Positions 7,696-16,349 of a DNA stretch of 46,167 nucleotides are shown here, piece after piece. Position 1 is the stretch's first letter. Each line of letters starts with the position of its first letter. Both the position numbers and the translations under genes were made by a program. The stretch lies in assembly GCA_021847325.1 (NCBI GenBank), contig JAJZTY010000003.1, positions 1 to 46,167 on the forward strand, written 5' to 3'. The DNA comes from Bacillota bacterium (GTDB taxonomy: Bacteria; Bacillota_I; Bacilli_A; Erysipelotrichales; Erysipelotrichaceae). The notes beneath the pieces were generated by a model. It made no database searches and was not told the DNA's origin. It saw only the letters and a program-made list of their open reading frames with translations.

Positions 7696-9018
7696 ATGGG
7701 GAAGTATTTTGGGACAGATGGGATTCGTGGAAAAGCGAATGTTGAATTAACAGCAGAAATTGCGTTTAAGATTGGTCGTGCTTTAGGTTATTTGTTTAAA
7801 AATCAAAAAATTGTAGTGGGGATGGATACACGTCTATCCAGTAGTATGTTAAAACAAGCCGTTTGTGCAGGATTATGTGCAAGTGGTGTTGATGCCTTTG
7901 ATATGGGTGTTGTGCCGACTCCAGCGATTGCTTATATTACAACGCATGAGGATTTCGCGTGTGGTGTTATGATTTCCGCAAGTCATAATCCTTATTATGA
8001 CAATGGTATAAAAGTATTTAATACGCATGGTGTGAAAATTGATGATGAGCTTGAATCAAAGATTGAGGCTGTTATTGATGGACAAGAAGTTCCTTATGCT
8101 CAGTCCAATGAAATCGGACGAGTCTTTAATTACACTATTGGTTTAGATCATTACAAGAAGAATTTAGTGGATTGTTTCGATATGGATTTATCTGGTATGC
8201 GTATTGCGATTGATGCGTCAAACGGTTCTGCGAGTGTGACTGCACTGGATGTATTAACTGAACTTAATGCGGATTGTTTTGTGATGCATAATCAACCAGA
8301 TGGTTTAAATATTAATGCGAATTGTGGATCAACACATCCAGAGTCTTTACAAGCGTATATGCGTGAACATATGTGTGATATTGGACTTGCGTTTGATGGT
8401 GATGCGGATCGATTAATTGCGGTAGACCATACAGGTGATTTAGTGGATGGAGATAAGACGATTTACATCTGCGCTACTTACTTAAAGTCTAAGAATGAAC
8501 TAAAAGATAATAGTGTCGTGACAACTGTCATGGCAAATTTAGGATTGTATAAAGCATTACAAAACGTTGGTATACATTCTGAACAAACTCAGGTTGGAGA
8601 TAAATATGTATATGAACGTATGTTAAGTAAGGATTTAGTCTTAGGTGGTGAACAATCTGGACATATCATCTTTAAGAAACATGCGACAACAGGGGATGGA
8701 TTATTAACTGCTTTAAAGCTTATTGAAGTTATGCATGCGACTAAATTAAGTTTAAAAGCATTGGGAGATGATGTGAAAATATTTCCTCAAGTCCTAAAAA
8801 ATGTAAAAGTAAATAACAAGAAAGCAGCTTTGGAGAATCAAGAATTAAAAGCTGAAATTGATCGATTAGAAAAAGAATTACACGGAGAAGGAAGAATCCT
8901 AGTACGTCCTTCTGGGACTGAACCACTTGTTCGTGTCATGGTAGAAGCCGCTACTCTAGAGAAGTGTCATGCTTGTGTAGAACCTTTAGTAGAGTTGATT
9001 CAAACTTTGAATCTTTAG
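7696..9018 (+). CDS. glmM: Phosphoglucosamine mutase
   Basis: GlmM converts glucosamine-6-phosphate to glucosamine-1-phosphate for UDP-GlcNAc and peptidoglycan synthesis. The 440-aa protein starts MGKYFGTDGIRG, has the phosphoserine loop ISASHNPYYDNG with catalytic S96, the magnesium loop FDGDADR (about 234-240), and the sugar-phosphate-binding RPSGTEPLVRVM near the C-terminus. Length matches the family (~445-450). It begins without a gap after cdaR and its own ribosome site is weak, suggesting translational coupling. GlmM is known to bind and inhibit CdaA in other Firmicutes. Confidence 0.97.
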   Translation: MGKYFGTDGIRGKANVELTAEIAFKIGRALGYLFKNQKIVVGMDTRLSSSMLKQAVCAGLCASGVDAFDMGVVPTPAIAYITTHEDFACGVMISASHNPYYDNGIKVFNTHGVKIDDELESKIEAVIDGQEVPYAQSNEIGRVFNYTIGLDHYKKNLVDCFDMDLSGMRIAIDASNGSASVTALDVLTELNADCFVMHNQPDGLNINANCGSTHPESLQAYMREHMCDIGLAFDGDADRLIAVDHTGDLVDGDKTIYICATYLKSKNELKDNSVVTTVMANLGLYKALQNVGIHSEQTQVGDKYVYERMLSKDLVLGGEQSGHIIFKKHATTGDGLLTALKLIEVMHATKLSLKALGDDVKIFPQVLKNVKVNNKKAALENQELKAEIDRLEKELHGEGRILVRPSGTEPLVRVMVEAATLEKCHACVEPLVELIQTLNL

Positions 9019-9027
9019 GAGGTTAAA

Positions 9028-9684
9028 ATGAAACGTGTCATTTGTGTCGTTGAAGATGAGAAGGATTTAAATGAATTAGTCCGTAGTTATCTTGAAAAAG
9101 AAGGTTTTGAAGTACGTTCTTATTTAACGTATGAAGAGGCTTTAGTTCATGTCATGGATGATGATGTACATTTATGGATTCTTGATATCATGTTGGATAA
9201 TAAGAGTGGATTTGATTTAATCGAAGATATTCGTAAACAATCTAAATCAGTGCCTGTTATCTTTATGTCTGCTCGGGATAAAGAGTTTGATCGTATTATT
9301 GGATTGGAAAAGGGTAGTGATGATTATATTACAAAACCTTTCTCTCCTAAAGAATTAGTTCTTCGTGTAAATAACATTATTCGTAGAGTTTATAAGGATG
9401 ATAATCGTACACATGTAGATTCTTATGAGATCGATGTGGAACAACGTAAAGTCTATAAAGATAATCAAGAGATTGAACTTACCACAAAAGAGTTTGATTT
9501 ATTGATGTTATTTGTAAGAAATAAACAAACAGCGTTTTCAAGAGGACAAATTTTAGCGCGTGTTTGGGAAACAAATTATTTTGGAAGTGATCGTGTTGTG
9601 GATGATACACTTCGTCGTTTACGTAAGAAAATGAAGGATTTAAATATTCATACCATTTATGGATATGGATATCGATTAGGATAA
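9028..9684 (+). CDS. OmpR-family response regulator
   Basis: The 218-aa protein has a receiver domain (1-115) with acidic pocket E9-D10-E11, phosphoacceptor D53 in WILDIMLD and the conserved KPF near 103-105, followed by a winged-helix DNA-binding domain (about 125-218) ending GYGYRLG. It is a transcription factor activated by its partner kinase, whose start codon lies one base after its stop. AGGAGG precedes the start, 9 bp after glmM, so it may be transcribed with the envelope operon. Confidence 0.95.
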   Translation: MKRVICVVEDEKDLNELVRSYLEKEGFEVRSYLTYEEALVHVMDDDVHLWILDIMLDNKSGFDLIEDIRKQSKSVPVIFMSARDKEFDRIIGLEKGSDDYITKPFSPKELVLRVNNIIRRVYKDDNRTHVDSYEIDVEQRKVYKDNQEIELTTKEFDLLMLFVRNKQTAFSRGQILARVWETNYFGSDRVVDDTLRRLRKKMKDLNIHTIYGYGYRLG

Positions 9685-9685
9685 A

Positions 9686-11056
9686 ATGAGTCGATTTAAG
9701 AAGTTTGTAAAAGGCATGTCTCTTACGCAACAGTTAATGAGTGTTGTGTTGGTTTCACTTGCTTTTTTTATTTTCTTCTTATTGGTGTTTATCTTTGGGA
9801 ATATCAATACATTAGTGAGCGAACAACTCTTTACAAGTATTGATGGGACTCAATTAAGAGTAATTAATAACTTTAAGAATTCATTAAATAAAGATGATAT
9901 CTTTATTGGGGTTGATCCCAATGTCATTCATATTATTTATGCGACAGATGATACAAAGGAAATAATTACTAACGCAAAAACAACCTTAGATCCTGAATTG
10001 GATCGTATATTTCGAGAAAATTTAATTGTTCAAACAAGTGATTTGGTTCGTTATGATAGTTCTGAAACAGATTTAAGTGTTGTATATCAGATACGACGGA
10101 TTGATGTGTCTAACTTTATCGTGAGTTTTGTGCCAAATAGTTATATGGATCAGTTCAAGCTTGCGTTAGTGAATGGGGTTGTGAATATCTTGTTGGTTAT
10201 TGTTGGGATATTATTCCTCTTATTAATGATTTGGGTAGGTTATTTAATTCATTCGCTTAAGCAAATAGAAATCTATATAAATAAATATCGTAAGGGTGAG
10301 AATGTAGAACTTAAGATGGATCGTAACGATGAAGTGGGTGAACTAGCTCGTGCGATTGTTGGGATGAATAAAGAAATTCGTCGTCAGGAACAACTCAAAG
10401 AAGAGATGGTTCAAAATATATCACATGATTTAAAAACACCGATTGCGACCATTAAGTCGTATGGTGAAAGTATTAAAGATGGAGTCTATCCGTATGAAAC
10501 ACTTGAGAAAAGTGTTGATGTCATTATTGAACATGCGAATCGATTAGAAAAGAAAGTACATAGTCTTCTATTACTCAATCGTATGGGATATCTTATAGAA
10601 CAGGATAAGGGTAATGATAAGACTGAAATGAAAGATGTGATTGAGAAAGTACTTCTTTCATTAAAAGTCATTAAGCCTCAAATTAAACTAAAAACAGATT
10701 TAACTTCCTGTAGTTATTATGGAAGTGAAGAGCCTTGGCGAGTTGTCATAGAGAATATCTTAGATAATGCCTTGAGATATGCGAAATCTGAGATAACCAT
10801 CGATTTAAAAGCGGATCATTGTATCATATACAACGATGGTCCTAATATTCCAGAAGAAAGAATTGAACAAATATTTAAGCCATATGAAAAAGGTTCGGGG
10901 GGACAGTTTGGCTTAGGTTTAGCTATTGTAAGGCGTGTTCTAACGGCGTATCATTATACTATTCGAATTAAGAATCTGAATATGGGTGTTCAGTTTATTA
11001 TTGAGAAAGAAAAAAGTGATTCAAAAATAACGAAAGATGAGCTGGCTACCTTATGA
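9686..11056 (+). CDS. Membrane sensor histidine kinase
   Basis: The 456-aa protein has membrane helices at about 16-38 and 163-188 enclosing a ~120-residue extracellular sensor, then a HAMP linker, a HisKA helix with phosphoacceptor H247 in NISHDLKTPIAT, and a HATPase domain with N box ENILDNALRYAK (about 349-360) and G box GLGLAIVRR. It pairs with the response regulator immediately upstream (1 bp gap). The signal is unknown; the location between glmM and cell-wall ligases suggests envelope sensing (inference). Its stop overlaps the next start by 4 bp. Confidence 0.94.
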   Translation: MSRFKKFVKGMSLTQQLMSVVLVSLAFFIFFLLVFIFGNINTLVSEQLFTSIDGTQLRVINNFKNSLNKDDIFIGVDPNVIHIIYATDDTKEIITNAKTTLDPELDRIFRENLIVQTSDLVRYDSSETDLSVVYQIRRIDVSNFIVSFVPNSYMDQFKLALVNGVVNILLVIVGILFLLLMIWVGYLIHSLKQIEIYINKYRKGENVELKMDRNDEVGELARAIVGMNKEIRRQEQLKEEMVQNISHDLKTPIATIKSYGESIKDGVYPYETLEKSVDVIIEHANRLEKKVHSLLLLNRMGYLIEQDKGNDKTEMKDVIEKVLLSLKVIKPQIKLKTDLTSCSYYGSEEPWRVVIENILDNALRYAKSEITIDLKADHCIIYNDGPNIPEERIEQIFKPYEKGSGGQFGLGLAIVRRVLTAYHYTIRIKNLNMGVQFIIEKEKSDSKITKDELATL

Positions 11057-11814
11057 CTTTTATTAAAGTAGATGATATCAATACATATTATACTCAAATG
11101 GGAAATGGCCCAGATGTTTTATGTTTAGTTGGTTGGGGTCAAGATACTCGAATGTTTGAACCAACCCAACAAGCGTTATCAAAATATTTTCGCGTAACTT
11201 GTATTGATTATCCTGGATTCGGACAGAGTGAACCAATGAAATCACCTTGGTCAGTGGACGATTATGTTAGTTGGCTACAATCTTGTTTAACTGAGTTGAA
11301 CATTTCGAAACCAATTATTATTGCGCATTCATTTGGGGCTCGTGTTGCGTTAAAGTATAATCTTAAGTATCCGATTCAGAAATTAGTATTTACAGGTGCA
11401 GCTGGGATTCGTCCTAAACTTAAATTAAGCACTAAGCTTAGAATTAGAACTTATAAAATACTCAAGAAATTAGTTCAATTTCCTCTATTTAAGATGTATG
11501 AAGAGGATCTAAAAAAAGCGTTTGGAAGTGAAGATTATCGTGCTATCAGTGGTGTTCTTAGAGATAGTTTTGTGAGAATTGTGAATGAAGATTTGAGTGA
11601 TACGTTGCATAAAGTAGAAGTTCCATGTTTGCTTATTTGGGGAGACAAAGATGATGCGACTCCATTATGGATGGGTCAAATGATGGAAAAAGAAATGAAA
11701 GATGCTGGACTTGTCATATTTGAGAATGAAGGTCATTATGCGTATTGGAATCAGATCCATCGATTTAATAAGATTGTGGATGTATTCCTAGAAAAGGATC
11801 GTAATCATGAATGA
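11053..11814 (+). CDS. Alpha/beta hydrolase
   Basis: The 253-aa protein is a soluble alpha/beta-hydrolase fold enzyme. The nucleophile elbow AHSFGAR places S93 as nucleophile; the acid is in WGDKDD (D200 or D201), and H228 in NEGHYAYW completes the triad. A GWGQD oxyanion-type loop lies at 27-31. Substrate is not predictable. It overlaps the kinase by 4 bp and the following Mur ligase by 8 bp, so it is part of the envelope operon, where an ester or amide hydrolase acting on wall precursors is conceivable but unproven. Confidence 0.85.
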   Translation: MTFIKVDDINTYYTQMGNGPDVLCLVGWGQDTRMFEPTQQALSKYFRVTCIDYPGFGQSEPMKSPWSVDDYVSWLQSCLTELNISKPIIIAHSFGARVALKYNLKYPIQKLVFTGAAGIRPKLKLSTKLRIRTYKILKKLVQFPLFKMYEEDLKKAFGSEDYRAISGVLRDSFVRIVNEDLSDTLHKVEVPCLLIWGDKDDATPLWMGQMMEKEMKDAGLVIFENEGHYAYWNQIHRFNKIVDVFLEKDRNHE

Positions 11815-13405
11815 TTTTTTACTGTTTATTAATCGTATCTTAATCGTGGTTGCGTGGATTGTCTTATATTCAACGACGATTAAAAAAAGTTTGCACATGT
11901 TTCAACAGAATCGATATGAAATTCGTCGATATTGGCCATGGCTTTTGGAACATATTCAATTGGATGTTAAGAAATCTATAAAATGGGTTGTGATTTATGT
12001 TTCTTATATTGCGATTGCGTTTATTGCGAATCGTTATCCTTCTATCGGTTCAACTTTAGTTATACTCTTAACTTTACTCTTAAGTTATCAGTTTGCTCGT
12101 GCTGAGCAGAGAACGAGTTATATTAAGAAATTAAATATGACATCGCGTGTTAAGCGACAAATTGTCGTTATGGTAGCGTTAGTTCTGATTACTCTATATT
12201 TAGTGTTTATGTTGGATTGGATGTGGATTTCATTATTTACACCAATTATGATTGGAATAATTTGGGTATATGTTATTGTGATGGCTCTTATTACTTTACC
12301 ATTTGAAGGTTTAGTAAAACGATTTTACATTCATAAGGCTAAGATGATTCTAAACCAACAATCTCGTTTAATTAAGATTGGGATTACTGGAAGTTATGGT
12401 AAAACATCGAGTAAGAATATATTAAATGAAATATTATCCGAGAAGTATTATGTTTTAAGTACTCCAGCATCATTTAATACACCAATGGGTTTAACGATTA
12501 CCATACGTGAACAACTCAAGACCATTCATCAAGTTTTTATCGCTGAGATGGGTGCAGATAAAGTGGGTGAAATAGATTTCTTAAGTAAATTTATTCGTCC
12601 GCAATACGCGATTATTACATCCATTGGACCTCAACATCTCAATACCTTTAAAACACTTGATAATATTATTCGAGAAAAAATGCGATTAGTTGAGAATTTA
12701 CCTGTTTCAGGTGTTTGTGTTATTAACTTTGATTATGATACGGTAAGAAACTATCGAATCAAGAATAATTGTAAGATTATACGCTATGCGATTGATCATG
12801 AAGCGGATTTCATGGCTAAGAATATCGAATATTCTCCAAATGGTTCAAAGTTTGATGTTGTGTGTAGTGAAGGAACTTATCCTTTCATGACACGTTTATT
12901 GGGGAAACATAATATTGCGAATATTCTCGCAGGAATTGCGTTGGGTCGACAATTGGGTTTAAGTTGGGAGATGCTTCAAAAGGCAGTTAGTAATGTGAAT
13001 TATGTGGAACATCGTCTTCAATTAAAGAAAATTAATGGGTTTAACTACATTGATAATGCGTTTAATTCTAATCCTGAAGGCGCAAAGATGTCTTTAGAAG
13101 TCTTGAAGTTAATGCCAAATCATCGATATATTGTGACTCCAGGTATGATTGATTTAGGGGTTAAACAATATGAATTAAATAAGCAATTTGGGGCTCAAAT
13201 GAAGGATCATGTGGATACTGTTCTATTAGTAGGTAGAAAACAAACTCAACCTATTTATGAAGGATTAAAAGAATCAGGATTTGATATGGATCAGGTCATC
13301 GTATTGGATACCGTTAAAGAAGCGTTTAAATACATTGAAAGTCATGCGAATAAAGACGATATCATCTTATTGGAAAATGATTTACCGGATGCGTTTAATC
13401 ACTAG
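11807..13405 (+). CDS. Membrane-anchored MurF-like Mur ligase
   Basis: The 532-aa protein has the Mur ligase core: P-loop GSYGKTSS (195-202), a central ATPase region with EMGADKVGEID, and a C-terminal ligase domain with NAFNSNPEGAK. These are closest to MurF, which adds D-Ala-D-Ala to the UDP-MurNAc tripeptide. Instead of the usual short substrate-binding N-terminal domain, the first ~170 residues contain about five hydrophobic segments (near 4-22, 58-76, 82-96, 118-136, 140-165). The ddl gene follows two genes downstream, supporting a D-Ala-D-Ala role. A related amino-acid ligase on another substrate cannot be excluded. Confidence 0.82.
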   Translation: MNDFLLFINRILIVVAWIVLYSTTIKKSLHMFQQNRYEIRRYWPWLLEHIQLDVKKSIKWVVIYVSYIAIAFIANRYPSIGSTLVILLTLLLSYQFARAEQRTSYIKKLNMTSRVKRQIVVMVALVLITLYLVFMLDWMWISLFTPIMIGIIWVYVIVMALITLPFEGLVKRFYIHKAKMILNQQSRLIKIGITGSYGKTSSKNILNEILSEKYYVLSTPASFNTPMGLTITIREQLKTIHQVFIAEMGADKVGEIDFLSKFIRPQYAIITSIGPQHLNTFKTLDNIIREKMRLVENLPVSGVCVINFDYDTVRNYRIKNNCKIIRYAIDHEADFMAKNIEYSPNGSKFDVVCSEGTYPFMTRLLGKHNIANILAGIALGRQLGLSWEMLQKAVSNVNYVEHRLQLKKINGFNYIDNAFNSNPEGAKMSLEVLKLMPNHRYIVTPGMIDLGVKQYELNKQFGAQMKDHVDTVLLVGRKQTQPIYEGLKESGFDMDQVIVLDTVKEAFKYIESHANKDDIILLENDLPDAFNH

Positions 13406-13417
13406 AAAGTGTGTACT

Positions 13418-14017
13418 ATGGAATGGAATCATTTTTTAAGCAAATTATTATCAATCAGTAAGATTGGATTAAAGTTTTCAAAGGATCCTTATGCGCTTGA
13501 GAATTATCAGGAACTTCAAGATCTAGTTGTATTACAATCTCAAGAGATAGATCAAATCATTGACCCTGTAAAACTGTATCCAAAAGATACATATCCTACA
13601 CCGAATGTCTCAGTACGAGTGATGATATTCAATGAGAAAAATCAATTACTCATGGTACAAGAGAAGAGTGATAATGGATATGCAGTACCAGGTGGCTGGT
13701 GTGATGTGTTTGAATCAGCTCGTCAAAATGCGATTAAAGAAGCTAAACAAGAAACAGGTTTAGATGTGGAGATTGTGCGATTATGCGCTGTTATGCAAAG
13801 AGAGCTGTATAAATCGAAACCAACGATGATATCAGAATATGTCTTATATTTCTTGGCTGAAATCAAAGGTGGTACTTTAGCTTATAACCATGAATTATCT
13901 GATATTGGATTTTTTGATTATAATGCATTACCTGTGTTATCATTTAAAACGTCGCAAAGAGAACTAGATATTGCGATGGATGTGATTAGACATCAAAAAG
14001 ATGTTTACTTTGATTAA
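13418..14017 (+). CDS. Nudix hydrolase with N-terminal accessory domain
   Basis: This ~199-aa protein has an N-terminal helical region (1-60) like that of ADP-ribose/nucleoside-diphosphate-X Nudix enzymes and a C-terminal Nudix fold. The Nudix box runs from GGWCDVFE to KEAKQETGL: the usual RE is KE and the first E of the EE pair is Q, so the box is slightly non-canonical though the metal-binding glutamate pattern is mostly kept. I chose the ATG at 13418; a GTG at 13409 is an alternative. It sits between the Mur ligase and ddl with short gaps. Confidence 0.85.
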   Translation: MEWNHFLSKLLSISKIGLKFSKDPYALENYQELQDLVVLQSQEIDQIIDPVKLYPKDTYPTPNVSVRVMIFNEKNQLLMVQEKSDNGYAVPGGWCDVFESARQNAIKEAKQETGLDVEIVRLCAVMQRELYKSKPTMISEYVLYFLAEIKGGTLAYNHELSDIGFFDYNALPVLSFKTSQRELDIAMDVIRHQKDVYFD

Positions 14018-14027
14018 GGAGATTAAT

Positions 14028-15197
14028 ATGAAACTCAATATAGCGGTATTATTTGGTGGAAATTCAGTCGAACATGAAGTCAGTGTTATTTCAGCGTCTC
14101 AAGCAATTGCGGCGATTGATAAGGAACGTTATCATGTTATTCCATTATACTTAACGAAGGATCATCGATTATTTAGTGGTGAAGCATTATTGGATGTCAA
14201 AAATTTTAAGAATACGAATACCTTACTAAGTAAATGTAAACAAGTTAGTATTGTGAAGGTCCAACAAAAATTTTATGTTCAACCGATTAAAATGAATTTA
14301 TTTACCAAAGCTCAAGAGGTTGATATCGTGATTCCTGTAGTCCATGGTACACATTGTGAAGATGGTAGTATTCAAGGATACTTGGAGACGATTGGCATCC
14401 CATATTCTGGATCAGATGTAATTTCCGCTGGTCTTGGTCAAGATAAAGTGTTTATGAAAATGGTGTTTGAACATCATAATATACCGATGGTTCCGTGGAT
14501 GTATTTTCATGCGAAGGATTATCGATTAAACAAAGAAAATGTCATCCAAAATATTCTTGAATCTGTTGGATTACCGTGTGTGGTAAAACCTGCAAGACTT
14601 GGGTCGAGTGTAGGTATAACATTGGTTAAAACACGTGAGAGTTTAGATGAGTCAATTTTAGAAGCGATGAACTATGATACTAAGATAGTCATTGAAAAAG
14701 CTGTTACTGATTTAAGAGAAGTAAATTGTTCAGTTTTAGGGGATGAAACAAGTGTTGAGGCTTCTGTTCTAGAAGAAGTTATGAAATATGATGCGATATT
14801 ATCGTATAAAGATAAGTACCAATCTAATTCAAAATCGAAAGGTATGGCATCCACTTCACGTATTTGTCCTGCGGAGTTAGATTCTGAATATACTAAAAAG
14901 GTTCAGGAATTAGCTAAAGAAGTCTTTATTGTATTGGGTTGTTCAGGTGTGACCCGTATTGATTTCTTAATGGATTCGAATACAATGGAACTTTATGTGA
15001 ATGAAATTAATACAATTCCTGGTTCATTATCCTTTTACTTATGGGATAAGTCAGGTTATAATTTTACTGACTTGATGGATAAGTTGATTGAACAGTCTAT
15101 TCAACGTCAAAGAAGAAGAGAGAAGATGGTGTTCTCGTTTGAAACGAATCTGTTGGATCAGTATTCTAATAGAGGTTCAAAGGGTTCTAAATCTTAA
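14028..15197 (+). CDS. ddl: D-alanine--D-alanine ligase
   Basis: Ddl joins two D-alanines using ATP to form the peptidoglycan dipeptide used by MurF. The 389-aa protein begins MKLNIAVLFGGNSVEHEVS, has the ATP-grasp loop KPARLGSSVGI, and the catalytic/metal-binding segment VNEINTIPGSLSFYLW. It is about 30 residues longer than typical Ddl, with a serine/glycine/lysine-rich end. The start at 14028 is set by AAGGAGAT; the upstream in-frame ATG at 14001 lies inside the Nudix gene. A terminator follows. Confidence 0.95.
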   Translation: MKLNIAVLFGGNSVEHEVSVISASQAIAAIDKERYHVIPLYLTKDHRLFSGEALLDVKNFKNTNTLLSKCKQVSIVKVQQKFYVQPIKMNLFTKAQEVDIVIPVVHGTHCEDGSIQGYLETIGIPYSGSDVISAGLGQDKVFMKMVFEHHNIPMVPWMYFHAKDYRLNKENVIQNILESVGLPCVVKPARLGSSVGITLVKTRESLDESILEAMNYDTKIVIEKAVTDLREVNCSVLGDETSVEASVLEEVMKYDAILSYKDKYQSNSKSKGMASTSRICPAELDSEYTKKVQELAKEVFIVLGCSGVTRIDFLMDSNTMELYVNEINTIPGSLSFYLWDKSGYNFTDLMDKLIEQSIQRQRRREKMVFSFETNLLDQYSNRGSKGSKS

Positions 15198-15237
15198 TTT
15201 ATTTGGAAGATTATTTGAAAGGTTAGTACCAGTCAAA

Positions 15238-15285
15238 AATAAGCCAATATCGTACTCCAATGGGGGTTTGTTGTTGGCTTTTTTA
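15238..15285 (+). terminator. Intrinsic terminator after ddl
   Basis: The arms AAGCCAA (15241-15247) and TTGGCTT (15274-15280) flank a 26-nt loop and are followed by TTTTTT. It closes the long cdaA-to-ddl run. Confidence 0.7.
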
Positions 15286-15303
15286 ATTAAGTGAGGAAAT
15301 TGG

Positions 15304-16146
15304 ATGAGGCTATACGAAAATAGGAAAGTTGTTTTACTAACAAAACACAAGAAAGAAGAGGTGATTAAACCAATTGTAGAGGAAGCGTTAGGTTGTATCT
15401 TACAGGTTGAAAATCGATTTGATACGGATAAGTTAGGTACGTTTACACGTGAGATAAAACGTCCAAAGTCTCAACTTGACACGGCTCGATTAAAGATTAA
15501 AAAGGGATTAAAGTATTCAAAAGTGGATATAGGGATATCCAGTGAGGGTAGTTTTGGATCACATCCATTTGCGCCAATTCAATGGAATACTGAGTTAATA
15601 CTGTTTTATGATAAGTCACTTAATTTTGAGATATTTGGTTTATATGAAGGTCCAGAAACGAATTGTGATGAATGTATTGTAAGAAGTTATGAAGAAGCGG
15701 TTGAATTTTCTAATAGGATTGGGTTTCCTTCGCATTATGTCATCTTAAGACCTGATCATAATAAATCTAAGTTTATTATAAAGAATATTAATGATTACGA
15801 TACATTAAAAGAAGCGTTTGAATTGTGTCTTAAGAAGTCAAAAACTCAATCAGTACTCATTGAAACGGATATGCGTGCCTTTGCGAATCCAACACGAATG
15901 AATAATATTAAGAAGGCTACAGAAAATCTTGTGGAGAAATTATTGATAACATGTCCAGAGTGTGGTGCTCCTGGTTTTCAAGTACAAGAAATAATAAGAG
16001 GATTACCTTGCGAAATGTGTGGTTTTCCAAGTGAGATCGCTAAAGAATATATCCATGTTTGTCACCGTTGTAAACATAAAATGGTTGAGAAATATCCTTG
16101 TGGTGAACATTCACCCGCTCAATATTGTGAACGATGTAATCCATAG
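15304..16146 (+). CDS. Uncharacterised protein with C-terminal zinc ribbons
   Basis: The 280-aa protein has an N-terminal globular region with conserved-looking GISSEGSFGSHPFAPIQWN (about residues 77-95) and a C-terminal part with repeated metal-binding cysteines: CPECG, CEMCG, CHRCKHK, then CGEH and CERC, i.e. two zinc-ribbon-like units over the last 65 residues. It resembles proteins annotated as a domain of unknown function (DUF6671 as I recall it, not checked). No catalytic function can be assigned. GAGG precedes the start, and a 41-aa membrane protein follows 15 bp downstream. Confidence 0.75.
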   Translation: MRLYENRKVVLLTKHKKEEVIKPIVEEALGCILQVENRFDTDKLGTFTREIKRPKSQLDTARLKIKKGLKYSKVDIGISSEGSFGSHPFAPIQWNTELILFYDKSLNFEIFGLYEGPETNCDECIVRSYEEAVEFSNRIGFPSHYVILRPDHNKSKFIIKNINDYDTLKEAFELCLKKSKTQSVLIETDMRAFANPTRMNNIKKATENLVEKLLITCPECGAPGFQVQEIIRGLPCEMCGFPSEIAKEYIHVCHRCKHKMVEKYPCGEHSPAQYCERCNP

Positions 16147-16161
16147 AAATAGGAGGAACCT

Positions 16162-16287
16162 ATGAATAGAAATAAAAAAATTATAACGAATGGAATTGTT
16201 TTAGCATTATTTGTTTTTATATCAGTAAAGCTTTTGATATGGTTAAACATAATTAATACAATTACGGATATTCTAATTCGTAATTAA
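16162..16287 (+). CDS. Small membrane protein, 41 aa
   Basis: This short frame has a near-perfect ribosome site (AGGAGG, 6 bp before the ATG). The basic N-terminus MNRNKK is followed by one hydrophobic helix (about residues 8-28, GIVLALFVFISVKLLIWL) and a short polar end. It lies 15 bp after the zinc-ribbon gene and 62 bp before mgtE. Function is unknown. Confidence 0.65.
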   Translation: MNRNKKIITNGIVLALFVFISVKLLIWLNIINTITDILIRN

Positions 16288-16349
16288 AGATAGTTTTCTT
16301 GTGGTATCACTTCTTAAAAGGTAAAATAGATACGGAAGGAAGTGATCTT

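Noticed and set aside
16147-16349. Magnesium (M-box) riboswitch before mgtE
   Set aside because: The space is mostly taken by the 41-aa coding frame and I see none of the conserved M-box elements.
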